This document shows positions 44,715 to 57,115 of a stretch of DNA of 64,000 bases, one piece after another. A program made the translations under genes and the position numbers. Each line of letters opens with the position of its first letter. The first letter of the stretch is position 1. The DNA is from Volutella citrinella (Eukaryota; Ascomycota; Sordariomycetes; Hypocreales; Nectriaceae), in the NCBI GenBank assembly GCA_034401135.1, contig JAWZSP010000006.1:4030001-4094000 (forward strand), written 5' to 3'. Under the pieces are notes generated by a model. The model made no database searches, was not told where the DNA came from, and saw only the letters and a program-made list of their open reading frames with translations.

Positions 44715-45304
44715 GATGCTCAGTCTTTGGCAGGGCCAATAATCGGTGAGTGACGTGGAGCGAGTAGAAAGAGTCTGGAAACGAAGTCTGGCTATCCAGA
44801 GTGAAGAGAATGCAGCCTCGGATCCGGGCAGGCGCTTCGGGATACCGGTAGATAGGACCAGCCCGATCCCGAGTCCCCGAACCCGACCCCGAGTGAATGA
44901 GCGGTGGAGGGGCAGGAGGGGACGCCACAGGCCGCATCATCTGCACCGAGGGAAGGGCAGTGAGACAGGTCTTGAAGACGGGATCAACGGGAGAGACTTG
45001 AGACACTGTTCGTAATATCGGCCCGATGCTTGGCCGCACCGGTTCGCTCCCGATGTCTCAACTGCGGACGAGAGGGGTCTCCCACGTTGCGGATCAGACT
45101 TCTGCATTCTCTTGAGAATGTCGATTGTTCCCATGTCTCAATGACGTACATACCAGCTACATTTCCCCAACCCCCCTATCTCCAGCATGTGAACAAGGAA
45201 GCATTCAATGTTACAAGGCTAGGCCAAGAGATCCTTTTCACCTCTCCCCATAGCGCTCGTATGCCAACACAGGTGCTTCTGCCGCCCATGAACCATCTGT
45301 CACA
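44715..45304. promoter_or_regulatory. Bidirectional promoter between P450 A and B
   Basis: About 590 bases between two divergent P450 genes. It contains repeated CCCGA elements at 44868-44895 (CCCGAGTC, CCCGAACC, CCCGACC, CCCGAGTG). CCCGAGTG occurs again in the divergent promoter at 59190-59583. These could be sites for a cluster regulator, but the motif is short and may be chance. Confidence 0.4.
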
Positions 45305-47369
45305 ATGATACCGGAACTGCTTGATCTCCTGAGGCCGGACTCCACGACCAAGGTCGCCATACTGGCCGCGACATTGGTCTGGGCCATCTTCACGCTGTGT
45401 ATTGACTACTCTATCAAGGTTTGTCCCTTCCTCTAATGCCAGCTCCCTCTTCGACGCCACGGATACTTATTATAACTTCTTAAGGTTGCTGTGCCTGTCA
45501 TTGGAGTCGGAGTGAGGTACACAAAATGGCTCGCGGCTCTACGAAATGTCTGGTACGCCAGGGAATCCATCGAGGAGGGATACGCAAAGGTAAGTGTTGG
45601 CAACGAAACTCCACATTGGGCCAACTAAAGCTGATACCCCGAACCCAGCATGGCGACTATGCCTTTCAGATCCCGACCATGACTCGAATGGAGATCTTCA
45701 TCTGTGATCGCAAGCTGACGAGGGAATACTACAACATGGACGAAGACCACCTGTCCTTTCGAGCCGTCATGTCCGAGGTATTTTCGAAGCTATTTCGGCT
45801 GGTCAATCACCATGGGATTCTCCTGCAGCGACTAACCTGCACCTAGGAATTCCAGTTTGAATGGCTTCTCCCAGGCCAGTGCCACAATATCCGGAGGATC
45901 CCAAACTCTGTCATTGCGAAGGCCTTGAGTTGGCAGAGAACACGGGCGAACAAGCCAGAAGACCCCTTCTTCCAAGCCTTCTCCACTGAGTTCATTCACG
46001 GATTCCAAGAAGAGATGAGGGAGTTTACCAAACCCCAGACGTCGGGTCTCCGGGCCCTCTTCGGTGGCAGTCCCCAAAATGATGGCGACTGGCGATCGGT
46101 GCGCTGCTTCCCGTTTGCCCTCAAGGTGATTGCGCGGTTGACTACCTTTTCTCTTTTTGGAGAACCGCTTTGCCGCAATGCCGAATTCCTGGATATGTGC
46201 TGTACATTCGGTGATGCGATCCCGAGAGATGCTCTCCTGCTTCGTCCCTGGCCAGCATTCACACGCCCGTTCGTGCCCCCACTCCTCAACTTATGTTCAG
46301 GGTCTAACTTGCGTTTAGGTTTGTTTCCAAAATCATGACAGCACCAAGGCTGGTCAGACGGTTGCAATCTATCCTGTATGACGAAATTCAGAAGCGAAGA
46401 GAGTCGCGAGAAGAGAATCCTATGAAGGTGCGAGCCATTGTAGCGATGCTCGGCAAACTCCCCTCGCGCTCCCCAAGCTGACAAGAATATCTTTCTGTAG
46501 GACCTCTTGGATTATACAATCAACTGGGTCGATCAGCAAGGAGAAGAATACGATGACTGGCACGTTACTGACATGATGACCAATACCATCTTCGCCGCTC
46601 TGCACACCTCGAGTCAAGTACACAGGCCGCAATCCTGCTTGAAAAGTATCTGAACTGACCATTTCATCAGCTCGTCGTGCATTGCATCTTCGAGCTTGCC
46701 ACTCGCCCCGAGTATTCCGTGCCGCTTCGAGAGGAAGTTGAACGGTGCTTCGAGGAGCACGGAACTGGCACAAAGAAGGCCATCGATGTCATGTACAAGA
46801 TTGACAGCTTCATCAAGGAAACCCAGAGAGTCAACCCGCTCGATGCTTGTAAGTAGCCACCCTCTACTGATTTCCTCTCATCTACTATGCGCACTGGGAA
46901 CAATCATGCTAAACTCCTTCCAGCGGCTTTGGCAAGACTGGCTCTCAAAGAGTACACATTTTCAAACGGATTGCACATTCCCAAGGGCAGTGTCATCTTC
47001 ACACCCAACTCGCCATTGTTTTCAGATGAAAGGTTCTACCCGGAGCCCGAAATCTTTGACGGCTACAGATTTGAGAAAATGCGAAGCGATCCCACTCTCA
47101 AGTCCTCATGCGACCTAACTTCCACCAGCGAGCAAAGCATGCACTTTGGAATTGGTCGTCATGCGTGTCCCGGCCGCTACATGGTGTCTGACGAGGTCAA
47201 GCTGGCAATGGTTCATCTTTTGCAGAATTTTGACTTTTGCATCGAGGAAAACCGTACTCGCCCATCGAATATGGCATTTGGAAAGTTTATCTTGCCTGAT
47301 ATGGGTGCAAATATCTGGTTGAGGGAGACGAGACGAGGTGGCAGACAGGCGGCTGTAGACTCCGCCTGA
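45305..47369 (+). CDS. Cytochrome P450 (cluster P450 B)
   Basis: Roughly eight to nine exons. The start is [11 protein letters not shown] with an N-terminal anchor ([17 protein letters not shown]), exon 1 ending at 45418 before a gtttgt donor. Later exons read [58 protein letters not shown] and [15 protein letters not shown]. The I-helix is [10 protein letters not shown], split by an intron after Gln, the ExxR is ETQR, and the heme loop is [13 protein letters not shown]. The last exon ends at TGA 47367-47369. Domain order is complete for a microsomal fungal P450 of about 500 residues. The residue blocks differ from P450 A, so it is not a recent duplicate. It probably performs an oxidation in the diterpene pathway. 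Small internal exon limits were not all fixed. Confidence 0.88.
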
Positions 47370-48282
47370 TGGACAGTGGAACTTTCATCGCCACCAGCAT
47401 CAATATATTTATAAACGCGCTCTCTAGAGCAAATATCTCGGATACTATATTGAGGCGCGAATCTGATGTAGTCTTCCGGGCCCCATTTTCATGCGGATTA
47501 GGATAATTAAGGTTGACTGGTAAGGTTCGGCAAGAGCCAATCATCAGGGTGTCCAGCCTGGATCTGGATGACAGTTACTCGTTACTATTGAGTTTGTATC
47601 TACCTAGCTGGTGAAGTTTCCTGTCTGCAGCACGAGGGGCCAAATATAACCCAAGCTGGACTCATAACAAGAAGAATTAAATAGACACAGTCCTCCTGTG
47701 AATTGCCTGAGTGGAACGACGTCCTTTCACATCTTCTAGGAATTCAGGACAACCGCTGTGGGCATTGCCACCGAGCCAAGCCACTGTAGGCACTTGAAAA
47801 CGACGAATCTCACGCCAAGATACATTGGGGCGGTGAGATACCCGCAATCATCGGCACAAGGCTTGGCGTGATGTTGATCAGTGTTCTGGATAAGGATCCT
47901 TGGGATCCTAGGGATAACCAGGCGGCGGGCACATTGCGTTCCCACGCCACGACGGACGGCTGCAACGGCCCGGAACCGTGGAATGTAATCAAATCGGCCC
48001 TTCCCCTGTTCCAAGTTCCGAATTCTACTGCAGATCTGCAAAGCCAATATCGAAGGGCTGTATCGGGTCGGGGTCTTACCCAACCCGAGCTGCTTACATC
48101 ACGCTCCACATGAGTAGTCTTCAGTCTATTACGTAGATGATTTTGATAGGGACGGTCGGTAAATTAATAAAGTAGTACTGACAAGCCGAGAGTCTGCATG
48201 GCGAATCTTTGCCTTCAAAAAATCCAGCCAATGAGCCGTCTCTTTTCCTCCAAGGAACACATTCCGGCTGAGCGAAGCTACC
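47370..48282. other. Intergenic in cluster, no gene
   Basis: About 0.9 kb between P450 B and the fused monooxygenase gene. It holds the latter's promoter. Short frames only. Confidence 0.45.
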
Positions 48283-50671
48283 ATGGCAGAGCCATTCACA
48301 GTAGCAATCATTGGAGCAGGTGTGGCAGGCCTGACCCTCGCCAACATGCTGGAGAAGCTGGATATCAACTTTATCGTGTTGGATGCCCATGAGATCGCAC
48401 CACAACTCGGAGCAAGCCTCATCTGGCAACCCAACGGGTTGCGGATCCTTGATCAGATAGGTTGCTATCAAGATGTGATTGCAATTTCGGCAATGGCCGA
48501 GACTGTTAGCGCGTGGACACGGGAGGGGCAGAGACTGTACTCGTTCGACATTCAGGAGAGCATGACAGAGAGGTACTGGCCGACCTACGCCCCTATTATC
48601 GCTATTTCTAGCTGACAATTGTTTTCTTTCGACATTGAATAGACATGGATGTTCACTTGCAATCACCGAGAGACGAAAATCTATCGAGATCCTGTATCGA
48701 AACCTGCGAAGAAAGGACAGGGTCCTAGCCGGGCAGCGCGTAACTAGTGTCCAAGAGGTCAACGACCGTGTCCATATACACACCAAGGAGGGTCACCTGT
48801 TTGAGGCAGACATTGCTGTGGGAGCAGATGGCTTACGCAGTATCATCAAGCGTGAAATGCTCCATATGGCCAAGGCGGACCAACGTGAGAGCACGCTGGA
48901 AGCGAACCTCAAGCGGGTTGATTCTGGATGCATCTTCGGAATGTCAAAGCCGACGGGGAACCTAAAGGAATCCGACTTTCACATAACCCGTCAAGAGGGC
49001 CCTTGCATAGTCACTATGGTTGGGCAAAATGACGTCCCCTTCTGGTTCGTCTTCTTCAAACATACAAAGGCGACTGCAGAAGACGACGCCCCTCGGTTTT
49101 CCGTGGAAGAGCAAGAGGAATTGGCGGCTCAGGAGGCGAAGACATTTGTTTCGTCTTCGGTTCAGTTTCAGGAACTATACAAGAACGCCGTCTTCACGCA
49201 CACAACGGCCCTGCCGTGTCATGCATTCCCTACCTGGCACTACGGCCGCTTGGTCTTGATAGGAGATTCTGTTCACAAGGTAGGCGACTTTGCATCTCAT
49301 ACGGTGTCCTCACTTGAACTAACGGTATGACAGATTGATCCATTGATTGGGCAAGGCGGTAATATGGCTGTGGAGTCTGCCGCGGCTCTGGCTGACAGCA
49401 TCTACCTCATGCTCAGGGACAAGGGACCTAAGCCGTCAAAAGCCGATATTGAGGAGGCATTCAGAGCCACAACTACGCTCAGGCAGTCGAGAATCGAGCA
49501 ATCTGTCTATGAGAGCATCCAAATCCAGAGATTCTCATCCTGGACCAGCTTCATTAGCAAATTTGTGGATTGCCATCTGCTGCAATGGATGGACACAAGC
49601 ACGTTTGTCGACGTGTTTAGCAACCGCATCGTCTCGGCCTACAGGTCAAAGTTTCTCCCGGTGCCGTCATCGACCAAGAAGGCGGAACGTTCACTGCCGT
49701 ATAATGACGAGCTGCCCAAGGAGCCCACCACTGATAACATCTACTTGATGCTCACAATTGCAGCCTACACCTTGCTCATGTACTGGGCTGCTGTTCCTCG
49801 GGGCACCGCCATTACTGCTCCGCAGGCTTCACAACTGTTGCGAATGAACACCACTGAGCCCACTGCTGGAGGACACCAGGAGACCTCGCCGTGGACAGCG
49901 TACAGTCACACATCTAGCAAGGTCAACGCGGATGCAGCAGTGCTCTTGGCGTGGACAGTTGAGTCCTGTCGGCCGCGCAACCGCTTCAGCTTGTTCCGGA
50001 TCGCCCCGCTGCTTGCTATTGCCAACAGCTTCCATCAGATGCCGCTTCTATGTTGCCTGGTGTTTCTGTTTGATAGCCTCGCAGTCGGCTCTGCCAGCAG
50101 CTGGTGGCCGATATTCACAGCGATCCCGCCAGCCAAAGCGAAAGCCCTCTCCATCGGCTCTGTAGCCATCTCAGCTGTCGTTCTGGCATCCCATTCAGTC
50201 GACAAGACAAAGGGTTTTGACTTGATCCGACTGGTGTCCGTCTTTTTGTGGGCTGTTTCCAGCGAGCCGCTCGGCCTGGTGGCCAAGGTCCTCGGTCAGC
50301 CCAACATGACAGGGTTGTCTACGTGTGGATCGACGGAGAAGCAAGGAGCAAGCAAGTTGATTCAGCAAACCTACGCGGTTCTTGGTGTAATGGCTGGCGC
50401 CATCCACCTGGCAGCAAACTGCTCCATCGTCGGGCCAGCATGGACACCGTGGACCTTGATTTTCGGTGTGGATTACCCGTCACCCGCTGTGTTCAGTGTT
50501 GCAGCATTGCTGCTATGGAACTTCTTGAGTACCCTTGCCATTGGACGGGCCGGAATCGCAGACGTCAGCATCCTCGGTCTCATCTGTTCCATGACCTTCA
50601 GCACTGTCATGATAGGCCCGCTTGCCACCTCATTTCTTCTTAGCTCATGGAAGGAATGCAAACTGGGGTAG
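48283..50671 (+). CDS. FAD monooxygenase fused to PaxA-like membrane domain
   Basis: Three exons, 48283-48572, 48643-49279 and 49334-50671, give 754 residues, against about 460-480 for PaxM-type enzymes. Residues 1 to about 430 are a PaxM-family FAD-dependent monooxygenase: AIIGAGVAGLTLA (GxGxxG), VGADGLRS (DG motif) and LVLIGDSVHKIDPLIGQGGN (GD motif, split by intron 2). From about residue 444 the protein changes to a polytopic membrane domain of about 310 residues with around seven segments: MLTIAAYTLLMYWAAV, FHQMPLLCCLVFLFDSLAVG, SIGSVAISAVVLA, RLVSVFLWAVS, YAVLGVMAGAIHLA, VFSVAALLLWNFLS and ILGLICSMTFSTVMIG. No intron or frame break lies at the domain junction, which sits inside exon 3, so the fusion is real at the ORF level. 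The membrane part resembles the proteins at 59584-60467 and 21489-22712. It is probably a bifunctional epoxidase with a cyclase-like or scaffolding domain in the ER. Confidence 0.9.
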
Positions 50672-51270
50672 CGGAGGTATTGAGGGGGCAAGGGGTGGGG
50701 GGCAAAGGGGGCGAGTGCCGTAATGGTTGGCGGGGGGTGTCTCGGCGATGCTCGGTACTTTAGAATCGGGCTCGTATTGGATTTGCTGGATCGACATCCT
50801 TTTTTTAGAGACTCATTGACAATTCCAATATTCCTCTAATACGTACTCAACCAGTATGTCTTCTCAATGCCTGTAAGTCAAGTCAACGTATCTTTGACTA
50901 TTGAGCAGCCCACCCATGGCCCGCCTAAAGCATTGCCCACAAGTGCTGTCTCGGAGGGAGTGTGAAGTGTCTTACTCCGACGGACCTGACGATATCGTGA
51001 TCTGCACCCCCTGAACGTTCGCTGTCTCGGAGCTTAGGATGATACCGAGCCCGCCAGGCGGTCTGATATTGTTACCCTCCTTCCATCCTCAACATGCTGA
51101 GCCAGAATTGGATGACGGATGCTCTGGTCTGCACTGAGAGCCGCCACCTTGTACCAAGATTTAAGGGAGAAAAGCAAACTTCTACATCACCAAGCCTGTG
51201 GTGCATCGGCAAATCCATCACATCGACGACTTGTGGTGTCTGGCAGCAGGCGGCAGTCTAGTTTGCCAAA
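50672..51270. other. Intergenic in cluster, promoter of P450 C
   Basis: About 0.6 kb between two rightward genes. A G-rich stretch (about 50685-50745) follows the upstream stop codon. Nothing else is recognised. Confidence 0.45.
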
Positions 51271-53035
51271 ATGCTTCTTGACCTGTCTACCTACTTTACG
51301 CTGGCCAATGTCGTGTCGTATGGCATTACCATCTCGATACTCGGTACAGTAATCCACTATTACTTGCACCCGAGCTACCCCGACTCCGTGCCCGACGTCG
51401 GGTATGGTCGAGGACTATGGGGATACATCATGAACAACATCGGTTTTTTCACCGAGTCAAAGACATGGGTGCTGGAAGGCTATGAGAAGGTGAGCAACCT
51501 AGTGCTGGCATCGAAAGTAAATCGTCATGGGAAGGAAGCCTTGTTTCTGACCCATCTACAACACAGTACAACAAAAAAGGACTGCCGTTCCTTATCCCGG
51601 GCGGATTGTTCAGAGCATACGATGTTGTACTACCCCGTTCCATGCTTCCATGGCTCTTCGATCAGCCTGTGACGGTAGTGGATGCAACCACGGCACACAA
51701 TACAAACATTTTCGGGCAATACAACTTTCTAGATACAGACGTCGCACGCCACAATCTCGGGACGCGGGCGATTCACAAGTCTCTGAGCCGGAATCTCTCA
51801 GATCTGGTCCCCATTATTGATGATGAAGTTCAGAATTCAATCAAAGAAGCTACTGCCGACATCACCGAGGAGTGGCAAACGATAAGTCTTTGGGAATTAT
51901 GGCTCAAGATTTCCGGCCCAGCGGCCAACGTATTACTCGTTGGCCCGGACACATGTCGGGACCAGGTGTTCCTTGAGGCCATTTACAAATTTAACAAAGT
52001 AGTTCTTCGAAACATCATCTTTCTACGCATGTTTCCGTCCATCTTGGAACCCGTCCTGGGCCGACTGGTGACAGTCTCCAACTGGCTTCACTGGAGGCGG
52101 GCATACAAACGCATTGCTCCCACCATCAAGTCTCGAATCGACCACATGCAACGCAAAGCTCGAGGGGACAAGGCACTGCGGGGCTGGACTCCTCCTGAGG
52201 ATCTCATTACCTGGATCATTCGCCTTATCCAGGAAGAGCATCCTGGTGCGCCTCTGGACCCCGTCAGGATCTCCAAGCATATGCTTCCCATTGAGCTTGC
52301 AGCGATTGATACAACTGTTGTTACAGGGGTCTTGTGGTTCCTAGATCTATTCACGTCCTCGTCGGCCATTGGCGATCTCACTGAAGAGTTGACTGCCCAC
52401 CAACCGCCAGCTGGTGGACGTTGGACCAAGGAGACGCTGTCTTCGCTCCATCGGGTTGATTCCTCCATCAGAGAATCACAGCGCATCAGCAACATCCACT
52501 TGACCCTGATAGAACGGGCCGTCTTGCCAGCCGATGGAGTGCGTCTGCCAAAGCTGGGCTGGAAGATTCCGTACGGTGCCCAACTCACCGTCAACCTCTA
52601 CGGTAGCCACCACGACCCCGATCACTATGACGGTGCCGAAGTCTACGACGCGCTGCGTTTCTCGAGAGATCACTCCCACGATGAAGATGGGGAGATGGGA
52701 AGTGAAGCAAAGCCGAGGCAGTTGGGCATGGTGACTATGACCGATCGCCATTTCGCCTTTGGCCACGGAAAACACTCCTGGTGAGCAGACAGACACCCAG
52801 ACGGTGCTTCTTTTGGGCCAGTGCTAACCCGAGACCTAGTCCCGGCCGTTTCTTTGTTTCATACTTGTATAAACTAGTGGCTGCACATCTGCTGCTCAGC
52901 TTTGACCTGGAGGGGGATGAGATCCCAGCCAGTGTTTGGATTGGCACGGGTAGGTACCCACCAACATGGAGTAAAGTGAGGATACGCAGAAAGAGTAAGA
53001 ATAGAGAGTCAGGGACGCGTTTGGAAACAATGTGA
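51271..53035 (+). CDS. Cytochrome P450 (cluster P450 C)
   Basis: Three exons, 51271-51489, 51567-52780 and 52840-53035, give 542 residues. An N-terminal anchor (ANVVSYGITISILGTVIHYYL) is followed by GYEKYNKKGLPFLIP across the first junction, typical of fungal diterpene P450s. The I-helix is LAAIDTTVVTGVLWF, the ExxR is ESQR, and the heme loop FGHGKHSCPGRF is split by the second intron at the Cys codon. The C-terminus is basic and slightly longer than usual. All required elements are present, so it should be active. Intron number and position differ from P450 A and D, which points to an independent origin in the cluster. Reaction not assignable by eye. Confidence 0.92.
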
Positions 53036-53289
53036 AGGCTAAAAGCTCGACGGCTAGATCGATAGTGGGGGAGTTGGGAGGAAACAGCTCAACTCAAACA
53101 CATGAGTCGTGCGCACAACGGCCGCTAGCACAATAAAAATCCTATCTATTGGCAAGCTTAGTTGTGAATGATAACGGTACTCTTCTAGTAAAGTTGAAAA
53201 ACATTTAGAAATCAGATATCAAGCGAGGACATGAAACCTAGTTCCTTGACTTGGATGGTGCGGAATTCTAACCAACAACCGCTCTAGTC
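53036..53289. other. Convergent 3' flanks
   Basis: A short gap between the rightward P450 C and the leftward WSC-domain gene; no gene is seen. Confidence 0.5.
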
Positions 53290-54076
53290 TTATGGAAAAT
53301 ATGATCGGGCCATGTAGAAGGAGAGGTAGTATGCGGTGTCAGGTGAGCCCGGAGGGGCATAACCACCGCAAGAATCCAAGAAATTACCAGGGCATGGGAT
53401 GTTGCAATGCTTGTTTTCAACCTCAGTCAACTCCTGGCGACGCATCGTATTGCCACATACGCACCCACTGAGGAAACTGTTAGTACTTGAGGGCCTCTGA
53501 TGAAAGGAATTACTTACGCAGCAAGCAGTGAAAAGTACTTGTTACCACGGCACTTCTCGGCACAGTACTTCGCATCGTTGTGTGGGTAGTTGTCAATGCC
53601 GTCTGCCATCCACCAATCATCGAAGTCTTTGAGGGCAAAGCTGCAGCCATCGTACGTCCACCCTCTGACTTTGGCTGGCTCGGTAACCACTTGATAGACA
53701 GTTCGAGGGGCCTTTTTATTGTCGGCGACATATCTCACGGCGCATTGTGACTGTTCAACCTTGATTGTTGTGTTTCGAAGAGTATGCGCGCAGAAGCAAT
53801 CCCTGAGCATATCGTATGAGCGTCCATTACACTCGTATGTATCAACTTAACTTACGAGTTACGCATTGCAAAGTAAGTGGTACCCTTGCACTTGGTAATG
53901 CAAGCCTCGGGGCTATTGGTCGGGCATTTACCAGCGAAAGTAAAGTCAGGGAAGCCGGTCGAGGAGCCATGGCAGCCCAAGCAGTTCCAACGCGCGGAAG
54001 GGCGATCTTTGCCCCCTCCTGCCAATGCACCGAGAGCAAAGGCGATGAGAGGGAGCACACTGAAAGGAATCTTCAT
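53290..54076 (-). CDS. Secreted protein with two WSC-like domains
   Basis: Three exons by splice signals and frame: 54076-53856, 53802-53518 and 53467-53290, giving 227 residues. A signal peptide (MKIPFSVLPLIAFALGALAGG) is followed by two Cys-rich units. The first runs from WNCLGCHG through CITKCKGTTYFAMRNSDCFC; the second from WTYDGCSF through CAEKCRGNKYFSLLAAGCVCG to CNIPCPGNFLDSCGGY. The order C..C.G..YF.L....C.CG......C...C.G....CGG is the WSC carbohydrate-binding pattern. Such proteins are secreted or bound to the cell wall. It lies between two P450 genes of the diterpene cluster but has no obvious biosynthetic role. It may be a bystander or a later insertion. Introns interrupt both domains at the same relative place, just before the C.C pair, which suggests internal duplication. 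Confidence 0.82.
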
Positions 54077-55071
54077 GGCTGAGGTATGATGTCCCTAAGA
54101 GTCGAAGATCGCTTGAAGCCTGAATGTGACCTGTAGCGCGAGGGAATCAGTCTTGCGTCGTGTATGGACAGAGTGTAAGACGCTAGACGGGGGTTACGAC
54201 GCACGAATAGCCTGACGGGAAAGAGGAAGAGATCGACGGGAAGTTGAAAGAAAGGACGGAAAGCATAAGAAACCCGTCGGGGAGTTGAGAGAGTCCGAAA
54301 GGGAACCCGGTATCCTGAAACGTCCGATTTACTCCGGTGAGTTCGCACTGCAAAGTAGACAATTGCGGGCCTCAAACTTTGAGGCCATCAACACTCATGT
54401 CTCGGATATGGTATGTACGCTCAGACAAGTGACTTAGCACGGGTGGGAGGCATGCAAGGCGTGGGATGTACTATGCAGTCTGCCACGAACAGGAATGACT
54501 GGGTTTCAGTAGGAACTAGTAGTACAGAGTGGCGACAGCCTTCTAATTTTTTCATGGGGGAGTGGATAGTTAGAATTGGCAGGGCACTGGCTTGGAGGAT
54601 GCGGGAGGGAGAGGCCTTTGGATGATCGGTGAGGTGCCTTGCGATATCTCAACCCTACCCTACGTTGGCGGACTTTTTGTCACTGAGGAGAGTCCTTGGA
54701 GTAGAAAGACTGCAATTTATTCTTCATCAGAAGTTCATAATAATACCGGTACTATTTGAGCAGTTCAGTACGAAGTTAATAAAAGTGATTCTACTCATGC
54801 ACACCCTTCTAGCAGTGGCACACGAGGTAACGAGTCTATGCACGCAACCTAGCATCATTCACGATTAAATGGACTCAAGAGACGGATGGCAATCGAGTGA
54901 ATAAGAGAAATTATGGGTGTGCAGCACACATTATAGTCTAATTGAGCCGAGAAGAACAGCAAAAGCGGCTCATATCGTTTTGTGAATTTTTGTTACTCAA
55001 CTGCCTTCCCTAAGTCAAAACGTGCCCTCAATGTCAATCTATACCTCCCTTGACACAACCGCTCCAGTTAA
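54077..55071. other. Intergenic in cluster, no gene
   Basis: About 1 kb between the WSC-domain gene start and the 3' end of P450 D. AT-rich pieces and short frames only. Confidence 0.5.
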
Positions 55072-57115
55072 CTAGACCATGGGGGCCTTCTGGCGGCGCC
55101 TCATCATTAGTGGCGCGTTAATGGCCACCAGCGGAAACTCGTGGATGAAGCCGTGCTTTGGCTTCCCAGTCTGTCCTGGAAATTCAATGTCATAGCGAAG
55201 AATCAAGACCGTTAGTATCATTTTCAACATGTCAGATGCCATGAATCTACCCGGACAAGCCCACGTGCCGTATCCAAAATGGAGGTGGACCTTGTCCGTT
55301 GTTGCGTACTGATGCTTGTTGGCCTCGCTTGGATTCTGCTGACGCTGATTGTAGTACCGCAAGCCGTCGAAAGAGCCAGCTTGTGGAAGGACTTGGGGGT
55401 CGCTGGCGATGGAGTGAGGCGGTATGCAGATTCGGGTCCCATATGGGATGTGAGTGCCGTCCTGGAGCGTGATGCCGGCAGGGGCCTTGACAACGCGTAG
55501 GAAGCCCACTGCATTTGGCCACGGTCAGTTGATCTCTTGTGGAATTTCTGTGTGTTTGTCAGAGTACACTTACACAAAGTCAAGGGAGTATGTCGTTGGG
55601 ATCTAGACTGTGTTAACATCTGTGGCCGCTCAAATTGGAGCACCATGGGCAGACTCACTCTCGTAGGAAACTATCCAGCTTGCCCATCGAGCTCAAGGCC
55701 TGCTTGGAATAGACCATATCGCTTTGTCTCAAGGCCTCCAGTGCCTCGTCTCGTAGCATTTCAACATATCCGGGATGTGAAATCATATCAAATAGGGCAT
55801 GTGCTCCAGATGCGGCCGTGCTGTGGCCGGCGATGGCTGTCATACCAAGCATTAATCTCGCCAGTACATCTGGCCTACCGTCTTCATCCTCTGGGCTCGT
55901 CATTTCAATCATGTACTGCAGCATATCTTTCGATTCGCCATACACGCTGTCATCCTGTTTCTGGAGCTCCCGACGATGCAGGATTTCAGGAACGAGAATC
56001 TCCTGTCCCGAACGAATGCAAGACTTGTACTTTCTCGCAAAGGGTAGACAGAAATTCAACAAGGGCCAGAGAAACTTGGGCACACATCTCATGGCGATCT
56101 GTGTGATGGTCACTAGTACGCAGGTCAGCGTGTGCAAAGCCATAGAAGCAGGGGGCTGGCTATTACCATTGTCGGCGTGGCCAAATGCTGCATCAAGCCA
56201 CCTGGGGTCGCGACACATGGTCGCTCCTACAAAGATGCGGTGCGTCATGCGTTCTACGGCCCTCAAAAGCAAAGGCTGAAGTGGCACTGACGTCCATTCT
56301 GCACGAGAGTGTCAGCTAATGAGCTGAGGCCTCCAGAGTACATGTGGAATTACATACCTTCACACGAGGGCATGTCAATAGACAAACAATAGTCAAGCTC
56401 GTCCTTCATCTCCTCACAGAAGTTGGCCAGATTGGGCGTTACTTTGTTCTGCCATGTACTTAGCAACGTTACTGCATGGAAGATAACATGGCGAAAGAAG
56501 TTACCTGGAGAGCGCGGATGCCCACGTCATGTTGTCCGAGCAAGGTGAGGCCACTGTATTGACCACCAAAGTTCTGGACGAGGCAGTCAGAAATGATTGA
56601 TCCCGAGACGCTTCCTGGCGTCATGGATGCGATTGCACACGAACCTGGATCAAGCCGTCGATTGCGCTTAGCTCATGTGCTGGTCTATTATGGAGGTCAT
56701 CTATGTATTTGCGAGATAGTATGAGCATATCCCCATCCAGTCGTGAGACCTGGAACATGGAGTCTTTCCACTTTGGCGTAACAGTCATTAGCCTTGAGTC
56801 TTGGAACTGGAAACGTGGAAACGGGCGATGGCGCAAGGAAGAGGGCTGTACCTTTTCATAGCCTTCTCTTATCAGGGAAGAGGCAGTGAAGGCATATCGT
56901 ATTTGGGCCCACAACGGAGGCTCCCACGACGAGCGATATCCAACAAACGGGGCTTTGATGCCGGTTTTTGATGGTCTCCAGTAGCATGCCACGCCGACAA
57001 GCAGAGCAAACAGGATAGCCAGAATGTGGCCATGGGGTGACAAGTACGACGAAGAGCCAGGTAAGTATGAGCTCACTGCGCTTAGCAGGAGTCCCGTGGA
57101 GTTGTCAGGCTTCAT
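55072..57115 (-). CDS. Cytochrome P450 (cluster P450 D)
   Basis: I start this gene at MKPDNS (57113-57115); an upstream in-frame Met at 57217 is possible. Exon 1 (57115-56645) carries an anchor (GHILAILFALLVGVACYW) and GYEKVQPSSLRHRPFPRFQ, and ends before gttcgt. Following exons read NFGGQYSGLTLLGQHDVGIRALQ, NKVTPNLANFCEEMKDELDY, EWTSVPLQPLLLRAVERMTHRIFVGATMCRD and a long one with the I-helix MTAIAGHSTAASGAHALFDM and the ExxR start (FLRE/SQR, across an intron). The last exon holds FGYGTWACPGRFMASD and ends at 55072. The domain order is complete for about 520 residues over six to eight exons. It resembles PaxQ/PaxP-type P450s in N-terminal layout and heme loop, but which one is not decided. 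Some internal exon limits are approximate. Confidence 0.9.

Noticed and set aside
48283..50671. Possibility that the fused monooxygenase is two adjacent genes merged by mistake
   Set aside because: The junction lies inside one open exon with no stop, no splice signals needed and no internal promoter-like gap.
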